Program-made: the position numbers and the translations under genes | Shown here: piece by piece, positions 52,023 through 63,790 of the stretch | How the letters are laid out: the number at the start of each line of letters is the position of its first letter | How positions within the stretch are numbered: the first letter of the stretch is position 1 | Assembly (NCBI GenBank): GCA_020091685.1 | Contig: CM034592.1 | Span: forward strand, 40,879,622 to 40,943,621 | Origin: Lutjanus erythropterus | Lineage: Eukaryota; Chordata; Actinopteri; Lutjaniformes; Lutjanidae | Length of the DNA stretch: 64,000 nt | Reading direction: 5' to 3' | The notes under the pieces: generated by a model | Seen by the model: only the letters and a program-made list of their open reading frames with translations | Database searches by the model: none | What the model was told of the DNA's origin: nothing

Positions 52023-55000
52023 ATGAAGATGAAGCTGTTTTGTTGTCCAGCGGTGATGGCAGTGATGTCTGCAGTGGTTGTTATGGATTCTGGACTCACA
52101 GTGGCTGCTGAGGCACCTACAGCACCACGGTGGTGGACGACACCAGGTACACGCACACACACACACCCTCAAAAGAATTAGTGAGACATTTGACCTTAGG
52201 ACACTTTTATTCAGAGGAACGCCGGCACTGTGCAACATGTCCAACAGTAAAATAAGTGAACATTATTCTATTAGTCCTGTAGTCAGATAACAAAAACTAA
52301 AAATGAACAGATAATTTCATGCTGCAGACTTTGGTATCAATTCAATTGAAACTTATGGGAGATGTGAAGTCAGTCATGTTATTTGGAGACAAACAGCAAA
52401 TATACAAATATGCACATTTTGCACATCAGTCGGTATGTCATTAAGTCTCATTACAGACTTTTCTAACTTGCAGAAATTGTCTAACTTGCAATAGACTGAT
52501 CTATGAGCAAAATTAAGGCGAGTTTAAAGGGATAGTTCACCCAAAAATGAAAATTCAGTCATTATTTACTCATCCTCGTACTGATTGAGGGTCAGGTTTA
52601 TTTTTATAGTCCATAAAACAGTGCTGGAGTTTCACAGGAAAATGGTGTTGCAGAATCTCACGAACAATGGAAGTGAATGGTGACCAGTTGTCAAATGTAA
52701 AAACACAACTGGAAAAAAAAAAAAACATAAAATGCCTCAATAACAACATAAAATGCCTCCATACTGCTCATCTGGTGTAATCCAAGTCCTGACATGTCAC
52801 AACACACACACCCAGATCAGGCAGTGTTCATGTACACGTGAACGTGGCTCCAAGCTGAGGATCTACAGCGAAGATTTGGGCTAAAAAAATGGTGGACATA
52901 ACATTTCCTTTGTCAACTTGGCACGCTGGAACTTAAGCAGACTTGGATTACACCAGACGAGCAGTATGGAGGTGTTTTATGTTTTTATTCTGTTTTTGTT
53001 TTTTGTTTTTTTGTTTTGTTTTTTGACATTTGAAAACTGGTCACCATTCACTTCCATTGTTCAGGAGATTCTGCAACACTATTTTCCTGTAAAACTCCAG
53101 CAGTGTTTTTGTGGACTGAAAAACTAAACCTGACCTTCATTCGGCATGAGAGTGAGTAGAGGACTGTTTTTTTGTTGTTGTTGTTGTTTTTTTTTCATTT
53201 TTATTGACTAGTCTAAAATATTTTTGATGAAACTGGCCCCAGGCTCCAAAGTCTGGCACCAAGCAGAGCATATAACATCCTAACGAGATGTAATGATGCT
53301 TCCTTCTTTTTAGTTTCCTTTGGAAAACAGAGAAAACAAATGCTCCATTGGGTCGTGTGTCAAAGTAGAAAACTTCCTTTTTTGGTCATGTTGAGAGTTG
53401 TTTGTTTGTTTTAGACTTCACACTGACTTGCAGCAGGTTTTGAGTTTGTTATATTATTGATATTATTATGTTATATATGTGTTGTATGTGAGTGTGCTGC
53501 TTCTGATGGACACTATGGCCCAATAATACAAACCACAAAGGAAATGGGGGAGCTGCTCAAAACTGCCAAAAAATATCTGAAACTAATAATTGTGGATAGT
53601 GGCCTGCAGAGCAGTGGCAGCGGCAAATGGAGGGGTGATGCAAGCTGGTTACAATTTTGCTCAAGTTAAAGGAGAAATTTATAATATATTTACTGTAATA
53701 AATCATAAAATGACCACACAGTGTCATCAGAGATTGAGGAAACATGTTAAGTTGAAATACTTGCCTCACTTGACATGAACACTAAAGCAGCAGTGTCAAA
53801 CTTAATAACTGTTTTGCATATCCTCTTCACATTAATCAGAGTTCAAATTAATGCAGAACTGAAGTGGACACTGGGTGGAAATATAGCAGGACTGGCACAG
53901 ACTGCTTAAGAGTTTGAGTCGAACTCAAAAGTCAAAAATCTATTGCAGTGTGTTGCCTTGAAATTTTAAGTTGTCTCAACATTTTTCTTTACAGTGTACA
54001 GTGGAGGATTTATCGCTTGTTATTGTCAATTAGGAGGCTGTGTGCCTTCAGTGCTCCTGCAGAGCCCCGCAGAGCACCCGCAGAGCTCCTGCAGAGCACC
54101 CGCAGAGCTCCTGTAGAGCTCCTGCAGAGCTCCTGCAGAGCACCCGCAGAGCTCCTGCAGAGCACCCGCAGAGCTCCTGCAGAGCTCCTGCAGAGCACCC
54201 GCAGAGCTCCTGTAGAGCTCCTGCAGCCTGTCTGTCTTTGCTGGACAGGAGGGGCTGACATAAACAACTCTCTTTCATCCCCCATGGTCGGCTTGTCATT
54301 AACATGACAAAATTATTGCAGCAGCCCTACATAAGACCATGAACTCTAATTAATACAGTTTACTGTGTTGTGAAGTATAATCACACAGTTAAAATAAGCC
54401 CATAAAAACCTCAAACACTTATAGGATTTCTGTTATCCTGACACCTTGTGGTATCTCCTCTGCTTTCTTTCTCCAGGAACTTCAGGATTAAATTTAAATG
54501 GGAAGATGTTCACTTTGTCTTTGAATAGAGGAAGCATATCCTTCTACCCCCCATATTATTCCTCTCCTACCACTCCCCCCTGGCCTGCCACCACTCCCTA
54601 CCCCACCGGCCAACCCACCACCTCCTACCCTTACTGGACCACAGCACCTCCTACTAGAGGTAAGGACATTCACAAACTACATAACTACGGGTTGTTTTAA
54701 CATGTGGCGTAGGTGGGCAATCGCCTGGGACCTGGGGGTGAATTTGTTGCTACATACGCAAACTCTCATCTCCACACGTCTGTATCTACGGAGGACCATT
54801 TCTGCAAATATAATTGGAAAAAACAAGATCTATAAGTCACTGCGATGTGAATCTTTCTTGTAATTATTTACTATTTTATATTATTTTACTATTTCAAATA
54901 TTTGAACCTCCAATTATATTATAAAAAATGAAAAATTATAGAATTTCTATACTGAAATTATACATATTATAGCTATAATATTATTTTCATAGTTGATTAA

Positions 55001-56759
55001 TCTATCAATTATTTTGTCGATTATCTGATTAGTTGTTTCATCTGTAAAATGTCAGAAAATGGTGAAAAATGTTGTTCAGTGTGTCCCAAAGTGTCTTGTT
55101 TTGTCCACAACTCAAAAATGTTTACTATCATAAAGGAGTAAAGAAACCAGAAAATATTCACATTTAAGAAGCTGGACTTCTTTTTCTTAAAATATTGCTC
55201 AAACCAGTTTATTGAATAGAATAATGATCGATAATATGATCGATTATTGTTGTAGCTCTAAAATTATTGCATATTATGCCTTTAAATTAGACCTGAGCGA
55301 TTCAGCTGAAAAGCCTATCACCATAGTGAAGTTTCATATCGGTCAATATCAATAATTATTGATCGTGTGGGTTGTGACTGACGACATGTTGTGTACTCCA
55401 GGGGGTGATAAAATGAATGAAAATCACAATATCTTTTGACCAAATACGTTGATGTTGTAAGAATATTGTAGGGATGATTATTGGTGCTTTTGCAAAATAT
55501 TAACCAAATGAATTTTTTTAATAAATAACCATCAGTAATGTGGATATAATGACTAAGTGCGTAAAGGCAAATAGACAAAGCTCATAAAATTGCATCACTT
55601 TACTGTAATGCAACCTTTTAAAACCAGGAAAAGAAAACACTTATGATATATCACAATATAATGATGTGCAAAATCACCTAGTCTCATATTACAATACTAT
55701 AATATAATATCGATATATTGCCCAGCCCTACTTTAAATACTGAAATGCTAACTTGAAGCATGAAAGATGTGAACCCAAGTCTTTGATGAGTTATTGTTGC
55801 ACAGGCCTGTATCCATTGGCTGCGTCATATATTGTATATTTGTAAAGGTTTTGTTTGTTTTTAAGCTGTTTTCTTCATGTTCTAAAACAACCAAACAACG
55901 GTTCACCCTGATGATTAAATTTGTCCATCAATCCTCCCCATCTGATCGCTGCAGGTGTGTCCGTGTGTCTGCGCTACATCGCCGACTATCGGTCATACGA
56001 CACCCCAACAATCTTCACACTCAGTCCCTCCAGAGCTCCTCTGAAGCTGCAAGTCAGTGACTCTGGTCTCGGTTATATGGTAACCTTTGACGGGTACAGT
56101 AACTACTTGTCCTTTCGGCCTAACATAAGGTTGTGGCCAAACATCAGACAGGACATCTGGAACAGAGTCTGTGTCACCGTGGACTCCGTGAAGAATGTGG
56201 CCCAGATGTTCGTGGGCTTGAACATGAGCATCAGGAAGAAGCTGCTGACGCGGGTGAGGACAGTTTATTTTATTTGAGAAGCTGAAAAAAACTGAGGTGT
56301 GTGCAGCGATGTGTATGTAAGCTCATTTCTACCACTGGAAAAAAAATATCCCCATCATAAATCATAATTATGAGATTTAATAAAAAGGTCAACATTATGA
56401 GATAAAGAAGTCAAAAATATGATAAAACATCATAATTATGAGATAAAAACTCAGGTATGTGCAGTGATGTGTGTAAGCCAATTTCTGTCACTGAAAAAAA
56501 ATCCCTATGATAAATCATAGTCATTTTTTTTTAGGTCAAAATTATGAGATAAAACGTCTTTTATGGGGTAAAAAGCCATAATTATGACTTGTTATCCCAT
56601 ATTTCAGACTTTTTTTTATTCTATAATTATGACTTACCATGAGGATATTTTATTGTTTCAGTGGTGGAAACAGGCGTCCATGGATGTGGGCTCTCTGAAC
56701 ACATGGATGAAGCCTGAAATGTTCCACAACCTTTTGTTGTCTCTGATATCATCTATCTG

Positions 56760-56850
<91 letters not shown>

Positions 56851-56981
56851 CAGTATGTGTGGTCAGGTGAGCCTGTGATTGAGTTTTCAGGTTTTGATGG
56901 TCAGGTGACAGACGTCCAGGTGTGGGATTATCCTCTCTCCTACAGAGAAATTTTCAACTACATGACCAGCAGTTTCTACGG

Positions 56982-57024
<43 letters not shown>

Positions 57025-57636
57025 TTATAGTTGGGTTGCCCCAGTAACAATCAAGAGTGTTCATATTGAGCTCCAGGTGTCAAAGGTCCAGTGTGTAAGA
57101 TTTAATGGGTTTTATTGGCAGAATATAGCAGGAAATGAATATAATATCTACAGAGTTATTTTAAAAATGTATTCTGGTACAGTTACCAATTACCTGTTAA
57201 AAAAAATATATATATAGTCCGTGACCTAATCCAAGTATCACAATATTAAAGTAATGTAAGTAGATTATTTTCTGTTATTTCTGGATTACCTTTAACTTTA
57301 GCAATATGTCTGAGTAGCTAACATTAGCGGTTGTTCTGTGTGTAACGTTAGCAGTTGATCTGTGTAGCTAACATTAGCGGCTGGTATGTGTAGCTAACAG
57401 TTTGTTTTCTGACTTTCAAATCCATTATTTGACAACATAATATATTTTTATATAATTCTTTTAGGCCACACTATGGCTCCATCCTCACCTGGTCCTCCAT
57501 CGGGTACTCTCCCAGAGGAAACACGCTATTGGAGGACGTCTATGAGTGGCAGGCAAACAAGCCAATCAGAAGCGAGGGGCGTGGACGTCGACCAAAAGGA
57601 GAGAAGAAGACCAGAGGGACAAAGAGGCAGCTTTAA
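52023..57636 (+). CDS. Pentraxin-like secreted protein, copy C
   Basis: Five exons: 52023-52146, 54477-54659, 55955-56253, 56854-56981, 57465-57636, giving 301 aa with phases 1,1,0,2. It has a signal peptide (MKMKLFCCPAVMAVM...) and a leader APTAPRWWTTP, less Thr-rich than in A and B. Exon 2 encodes LNLNGKMFTLS and a Pro/Thr/Tyr-rich insertion (PPWPATTPYPTGQPTTSYPY). The core has SVCLRYIAD, TIFTLSP, DIWNRVCVTVDS and GQVTDVQVWDYPL; the disulfide pair is Cys107 and Cys175. A sequon NMS is kept. The tail is shorter but keeps GRGRRPKGEKK and ends KRQL. Intron 1 carries the 11-bp minisatellite and a palindromic MITE; intron 2 carries hAT-like elements. No disabling change is seen. The role is inferred as for copy A. 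Confidence 0.85.
52524..53204. mobile_element. TTAA-type MITE, copy 2
   Basis: The left end TTAAAGGGATAGTTCACCC continues 'aaaaatgaaaattcagtcattatttactc'. Body text such as 'ggatctacag' and 'acaccagacgagcagtatggagg' matches copy 1 at 27082-27509. The right end is decayed and replaced by a TTG/poly(T) tract. Confidence 0.7.
53880..53996. mobile_element. Right-end fragment of the 45144-type MITE
   Basis: 'ttaagttgtctcaacatttttctttacagtg' followed by TA matches the right end of the element at 45144-45496. Confidence 0.5.
54060..54226. repeat. 11-bp minisatellite in copy C intron 1
   Basis: About fifteen units of two interleaved variants, CAGAGCTCCTG and CAGAGCACCCG, almost without other change, so the array is recent. 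Because 11 is not a multiple of 3 and the unit lacks stops, several frames on both strands stay open; these are not genes. Confidence 0.95.
54970..55262. mobile_element. hAT-like element, most complete copy
   Basis: Runs from 'attttcatagttgattaatc' to 'gatcgattattgttgtagctct', with 'gtcagaaaatggtgaaaaatgttg' inside, in copy C intron 2. The left gggctgcaac end is degraded. Confidence 0.55.
55285..55731. mobile_element. Second hAT-like element (gacctgagcgat / cccagccct)
   Basis: Starts 'gacctgagcgattcagc' and ends 'cgatatattgcccagccct'. Sequence of the same style ('atattgcgatatatcg') occurs at 59630-59870. Confidence 0.45.
56767..56849. repeat. (TG)n, about 83 bases, at the copy C exon 4 acceptor
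   Basis: Runs into TTCAG at 56853. It is the longest dinucleotide tract in the window. Confidence 0.95.
56984..57020. repeat. (TG)n run at the copy C exon 4 donor
   Basis: Merges with the donor GTATGTGTG after the exon end at 56981. Confidence 0.95.
57314..57400. repeat. Short tandem repeat with gctaacattagcgg units
   Basis: Three units of about 25 bases ('gtagctaacattagcggctggtat', with variants) in copy C intron 4. Confidence 0.7.
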
Positions 57637-59939
57637 TGAAACATACAGGGACATGTGTATGAAAAGCTATATGCTCTGCTCTTCACTTCATTTTAAAATT
57701 AACAATAATCAATGAAGTAATACTCGCTAATTAATAGTGAATGAAATTCAAATACTGGTGATTTATGTGATTAACATATGTAGAATAAAATGTGCCTTAT
57801 GAGACAAGACAACAAGCTAGTCTAACAGAATTCATTTTTACTAACACTTTTGACTTTATATTCTCTTTTTCAGTGTATTTGTTTCCTTTATTTTGCATAT
57901 TATTATATAAAATATATATATGCACGCAATACAAAATATATACATGTTTATTAAGGTTGGAAATAAATCACTTAGCTGAATTTAATTGTTTTATTAAGTT
58001 AATTTGTTCTGAATGAACACCTCACTGTTCACACTGTATCACCACGACCTTCAGTGCTTCAGTTCAGTTAACATTCAGTCGGTTTCTGGTTTAAGCTGTT
58101 TTCTTAACTTCAGTACAAAACTATCTTAAGCAAACACTATCTATAAGGTTAGTTCATTAGGCAGTGATTTGTGACAATAGCAATACGTTTGTTCAGATAC
58201 AGTCATATAAACCTCAGTGCTCTCCAGGAAATAGGCAGGATAGTCCAATAAAAACTTCTGTTTAATGACAAAAATAACCACCATGGTCAAAGTAATGTCA
58301 GCTGTTACTGTCAGTGTAGCAAAACATAAAATAATAATTTAAGAAATACAATCGAGGACATTGACCTTGAAATGTAGCATGAAAAATCCCCTCTGATCGT
58401 ATTCTCACAGCAGCCTTCTTGAAATTTTGATCAGAAACTAGAATGAATAAACAAAACAGAACAAAATGGAGCTATTTTGACACACAACAAACTACTCCAA
58501 CAGCAGACTGCAGCTAACTAGCACAGTACAAGAACTTAGCTAACGTTAACTAGTGCAAGCTAACACTAGCTAACAGAAGCTATAGGCCAGAATATTAAAA
58601 TATGAACCTACATTCTGGATTCTTGGAGTTTATTTGTTTGTAACACATTTGACTTAAAAAAAAACTGACATGAAAATGCTATCTGTGTTTCAGCCTGGTT
58701 AGCGGGGGTTGTGGTTGGTGCAGAGCTAGCTAGTTGCTAAAACTTTCCAAATATCCAAAATGGCCGCTGTGTAAATTTGTAATTCGAATATTGTGTCAGG
58801 CGAAATCAAACAATGTCATGAAAGACACTCATCGGTGAGTATATTCCAAAGAAGCTTCAAGCTACGATAAAGTTAGCATAAGATTGTGATAAACATCTTT
58901 TCATTAGCTTACAAAAAAACCCAACTGTAGGCCATCATTTCGAAACAAGTCAACAATTTCATGACATAATTCTTCTTATTGATATCTTTTTATTAAAACT
59001 GTAGACCCTCAGGCCATCAGAGTGGTTTATTGTAGTGGTTATGCCTTACATAAAAACAAAAACTGTGACAGTGGAGCAAAATAATGTGAAGCTATGCAAC
59101 ATAAGGGCTGCATGTGCTTGCATTGGCATGCGTTGACATTTTGAATTTGTAGTGTCTTTTCAGGCACTTGATGTAACAGTGATTCAAACATTTTGGCACT
59201 TTAACAGAAAAATGCCTTGAAAGCATTGTTAGCATTTGTGGTTAGCTAACTAAGCTCAACAGCTGTGACTGATCCTCTGTCCACAATCAGCTGGCTTTTA
59301 CTCACTGACACCACTGGGTAGCAATCAGTGCTAACAAACTAGCAACCAACAAGCTAACAACATATTGGTATTGCAGCTATTGTTCACTGGCAAAGTTTAC
59401 AAGTGAACAAACACGGATTTGAGAATAGATGCTGCCCCTTTTCCTTTCTTGTTTCCTTTCTTTTCTTTTGTCTGCTCTTGATAATAAAATGCTTTCCTGG
59501 GGGTGAAAAACAAATATTTAAATCCAACATTTCCACATATTTTTCTGCTCTGCATCAAATCTGTTGCGCTAGCTTCAGGCTGTGTATTAGCAAGAATCTG
59601 GCGGTACAATACAGATCACAACACGTATCACGATTCAGAGGTTAACTTAACGATTCAATATATTGCGATATATCGAGATACTGTAAACAAGGTGATATTT
59701 TGCTATTTTAAAAATGTAATTCTAGGGATTCTGTCATAAAGAACAAACCACAAAAGGTATAAAATCTAAAGTTTGTTAACCATTGCCACAAATCCCCGCA
59801 TGTATCACAATACATGCACACATAATATTGCGATACTAAGTGTATCAATATTTTATTGCACCCCTATATGACTGTGGAAGTACTGGATTTAGTGATTGGT
59901 TCCCCCCTGAGGAAGCATTTAATCTAACAGTAGAAAAAA

Positions 59940-60140
59940 CTAACTAGTAGGTTACAGTTATTTAAGTACTGTACTTCAGAAGAATTTTGAGGTATTTGCA
60001 TTTTACTTGAGTATTTCTTTTTTCTGCTGCATTCTAAAATGAGCCATTCTGCATAATGAGTACATTTACTTTTCTTATTCTGAGTATATTTTCATGTTAA
60101 TATTTTACCACTTTTACTTAAGTAGAAGATCTTCAAACGC
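59940..60140. repeat. Dispersed teleost repeat (gagta-rich)
   Basis: 'gttatttaagtactgtacttcag', 'acttgagtatttc' and 'cttttacttaagtagaagatcttc' place it with the family at 1120 and 37615. Confidence 0.5.
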
Positions 60141-63100
60141 TGCTTTCAGAGCAGAGAACAGAGATATATCAGATCATGAAAATATCATAGCTACAGCTTT
60201 TTTTTTTTTTTTTTTACAATAACCCTACCATGGTTAACAAAAGCAGACATTATAAGAAAGTATCTTAAAAACTTAATTTATATTACTCAATTGTCCAAGA
60301 TCAATACTTTCTGGCAATATAAAGTTCTCTGTATTAAATTATAATAAATAGGTGGAACTTGATAATGTTATCAAGATATTTTCAGGATCAGTGAATAGAA
60401 ATGCTAAAACTTGACATACACACAGTGTCTGTTAGCAAACAAACTACAAATTCAAAATGTCAAGGTGTCTCAACAACATTGTAATTAGTCAAAGCAAGGT
60501 AAATGAACATTATATGGAGCAATTATTTATATCTCTGTATTTAGTAAGACATCTGTTGTAATAGCAAAATAATTATTGTACATCATCGTATGCGGGCCGA
60601 CATTTCACTTTACACCATTATGTACAAAACTCTTCATTCTCTACAGAGTGGAATATGAGAATAGCCCTCAATAAAAAATTCAAAGTTGTTAAAATAAGTT
60701 TTGTTTTGTTTTTTACAAATATAAAACTTACATGGTTGCCCAACAACCAGATGTCACAGGATTATCCAACCAGCACATATTTTTTGTTATTTTTCTTTAC
60801 AATTATCTGCTTGACAAAAAATTTCAAAGCATTTATACAACATGTGTTACATGATGGCTTAAAGGAAAATGACTTAAAAAACAAAAAAAAACAAAAACAA
60901 AAAGAAAAAACACAATCCATAAGTTTGACAACAGGTCCATTTAACATTTTGAAAATTCAAACAAGTAACTGTGCAGTTATGTGTAACCTCTAACTACACT
61001 ACAGGAAAAACAAATCCGCTAATAAGTCATAGTAATTTACACTCTGAAAATTTAAAAATTCATTAATTACCATCATAAATTAAGTGACCTGTTAAGCCGT
61101 TATTGCTGTCATTATGTGGTACAAGCTTTTGTTAATTTTTACATCCAGGAATGTTCATGAATTCAAACAAATCAGGCCGAAAAACGAAGTTGAATTATTT
61201 CAATTCCAAGGACTGATGATTCTTTTGGCCTTTTAAGTTAAAAAATTTGAAATATTTCAGCTGGCTGCTGGAACAGATGTTTTTCAAACTCTCTTAATAA
61301 ATAACCGAGGTCACGTTAATCTTTTCTTGATATTCACATTTAATTACTGTTGTTTTTTAAACATAGATTTAAGTTCTCTGAGACTCTAAAATGACCTGAA
61401 GTGATAAAATGGTTTAGAAGGGAGAGAAAAAAAAGTATAATCTGATGTGGATTCATGTAAATTAAACACAAGTTGTAGTTAACGGGCTAAAACATGCAGC
61501 AAAATTGTATCATGATAGACCCGGTGGTGCTAATTATCCCTTTATTAGAACTGAGTTTGTTGAATTTCTGTTATTTTAAAGGACTTTGATGCAGACTGAC
61601 TTTGTGTAGGTTTCTAGTTTAACACGTGAGGAGTTTGTTCATATATATAAACAGACTTCAGCCATTTTTGTTTAGTCTGAAGGCAACATACAGTAGAGGA
61701 TCCTGAGCAGGACGATAATCAGTTACATTTTTGTCAGAAGTGACTGTTCAGCAGAATATATTTAGTTTAGTGTGAGAACAAACGTTAAAGAAGCACCGCT
61801 CTTATTTTTCATTCAGATTGAGATCGACCCATCCAGTCTTTGGTTCTGATTTAATTTTGTTCTGCTCTCGTTCCTGTAAGGCACCAGCATCAAAAGCTGC
61901 CACAAGCTAAAACGATGCTAGCTGTAGTGTTGCTGTTTTCAGACCGATCAGGCGCCAATCATTAAAAGATTTCTCCTAAATGCGCGCTGAGTTAAATATG
62001 TCTGGTTGTTAGCTGCTAGACATTAATGCAGGACTTTTCTCTGACAGCATCTGTTCTGAGTTTTGTGCTTTTAAGAGAGCTGGAAGTTGTATTTGCCATT
62101 AAACCTATTACTTAACTAAGGAAGCTTACTTCTGCAAGGAAAAAAAGTTTAGAATGACAGAAATAAAAATGGTCAATCGAAATTATGTCAAACTGAGTCC
62201 TAATTATAATCATACTTCAGACTTTTTAAGCCTTGTGTCTTCATTAGGAAATAATTTTGACGTGCCAAATCCAAATTAAATGTGGCACAAGTTAAAATTA
62301 TGATATTTTTTAAGTCAAAATTGCTTTGTGGTTGTGAACTATTTTATTTATTTTTACGTCAGTAGAAGAAATTTAAAAAAAAACTGAAAGCAATTAGGTG
62401 AAAATTATGACTGTAAAGGTCTTAACAAAATTAAGTTGATATTTTAAAATACTGTACCAAATTAAAATGGAAACATTTACCGTATAAAATTACAGGATAT
62501 CAACAGATTATGGTTATTTTCGTCCAAAGTATGAAACAAGTTATTATAAATTATTAGATACACTCAATAAAAATAAAAGTCAACATTATAAGTCAAAATT
62601 CTGAAATGTTGTCCAAGTGTGGACATGATTTTTGTCATTTCTAACTTTTTTCACTGGCACAAAAGGGCTTCCATACTTAACTCCATATTTTCACCATGCA
62701 TTGCCTCTGGTAAGTATTTTTAATTTCTATAAAGATGTCAGTCTTTAACTGCTGTCAGGAACATACTGTACAAGTGTTTCATTACAACTGAGAGGCATGG
62801 AAAAGATCATCGTGTTAAAACACCTTCTCATTTTGATCACAGTGCAAAACTAAAATGTGATTATTTAATATATGACTTGGCTCGAATCTATGTGTGGTGA
62901 TTTGGGAAACAAGACAGACCGTCTCTTAAGGCTTCATTAAATTAGCCCAAAAACTGTTATCACAGCAGTAGTAAACACTGTTACTATAGCAACCACAGCC
63001 CCACATATTTCTGTTTACATTCAGAGGAATAAATACGAGCACATGAGACTTTTTTCTTTCTTTCTTTTTTTTAACCGTCTGTTTTCTCACCACATAATCA

Positions 63101-63612
63101 CACATCCAGTCACAGCTGAGTCACACAGATTACAAAATCTGCTGCTGACAAAAACGCTCAGAAACGTGTGGATCTTTATGTCGGCGTGTCCAAAGTGTAA
63201 ACCAGTCTTTTCCCGTCACTTTAGCACTACTGTCCCAGAAAACACGCCTGTCAGCTGATTCTGAGAGAGCAGCTTGTGAAGTGAGCGCAGGTTCCTCATC
63301 TGTGTGTCGGAATCATGTTGAACCAGGAATCACCTCCTCTTTCTAACTGATGCACAGCACAAAATAAATTAGAAACTTTACAAGTAATTAAAAAAAAATC
63401 AAATGACTGTAATTCATTCAGTTGGATGCAGTGTGGACCCATCAGATTTAGTCATTTAAATGGCGAAGAAGTGCAAATGCATCTCTTGCATCACTGCTGC
63501 CCAGTGAAAAGCAGGACTTTAGTTTATCAAATTTCACAATAAAAGCCCATCTCCACCAGGAAAAGAAAAAAAACAACAGACGAAATATAAAAAATGACAA
63601 AAAAAAAAGTTG

Positions 63613-63790
63613 CAGGGATGCGTAGCTCAGTTGGTAGAGCGTGCGCCCCGTGTACCGAGGCTGTGAGTCGACTGCTACACATCATTCTCACACTCTCTCT
63701 CACCCTTTCTTGTCTTCACTTCAGTTGTCCTATCAAATTAAAACCCCCCAAAACATATTCAGGGCAATTAAAATGTCGAGTCAGACTTCA
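63613..63790 (+). mobile_element. Decayed tRNA-derived SINE
   Basis: The head 'gatgcgtagctcagttggtagagcgtgcgccc' has a good polymerase III A box (TAGCTCAGTTGG, 63623-63634). The B box is degraded (GAGTCGACT near 63665). The tail 'cacactctctctcacc...gtcctatcaaattaaaa' matches the body of a common fish tRNA-derived SINE. It does not fold as a full tRNA. Confidence 0.65.

Noticed and set aside
53457-53778. Short open frames in copy C intron 1
   Set aside because: No recognisable domain, and they lie between repeats inside an intron.
54010-54307. Overlapping open frames on both strands rich in Ala, Glu, Leu and Arg
   Set aside because: They are by-products of the stop-free 11-bp minisatellite in an intron.
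60655-60993. Lys/Asn-rich open frame at the right end
   Set aside because: Low-complexity AT-rich sequence with poly(A) runs; no family match.
63615-63690. Possible tRNA gene
   Set aside because: The A box is good, but the acceptor stem does not pair and the B box is degraded; the tail matches a SINE body.
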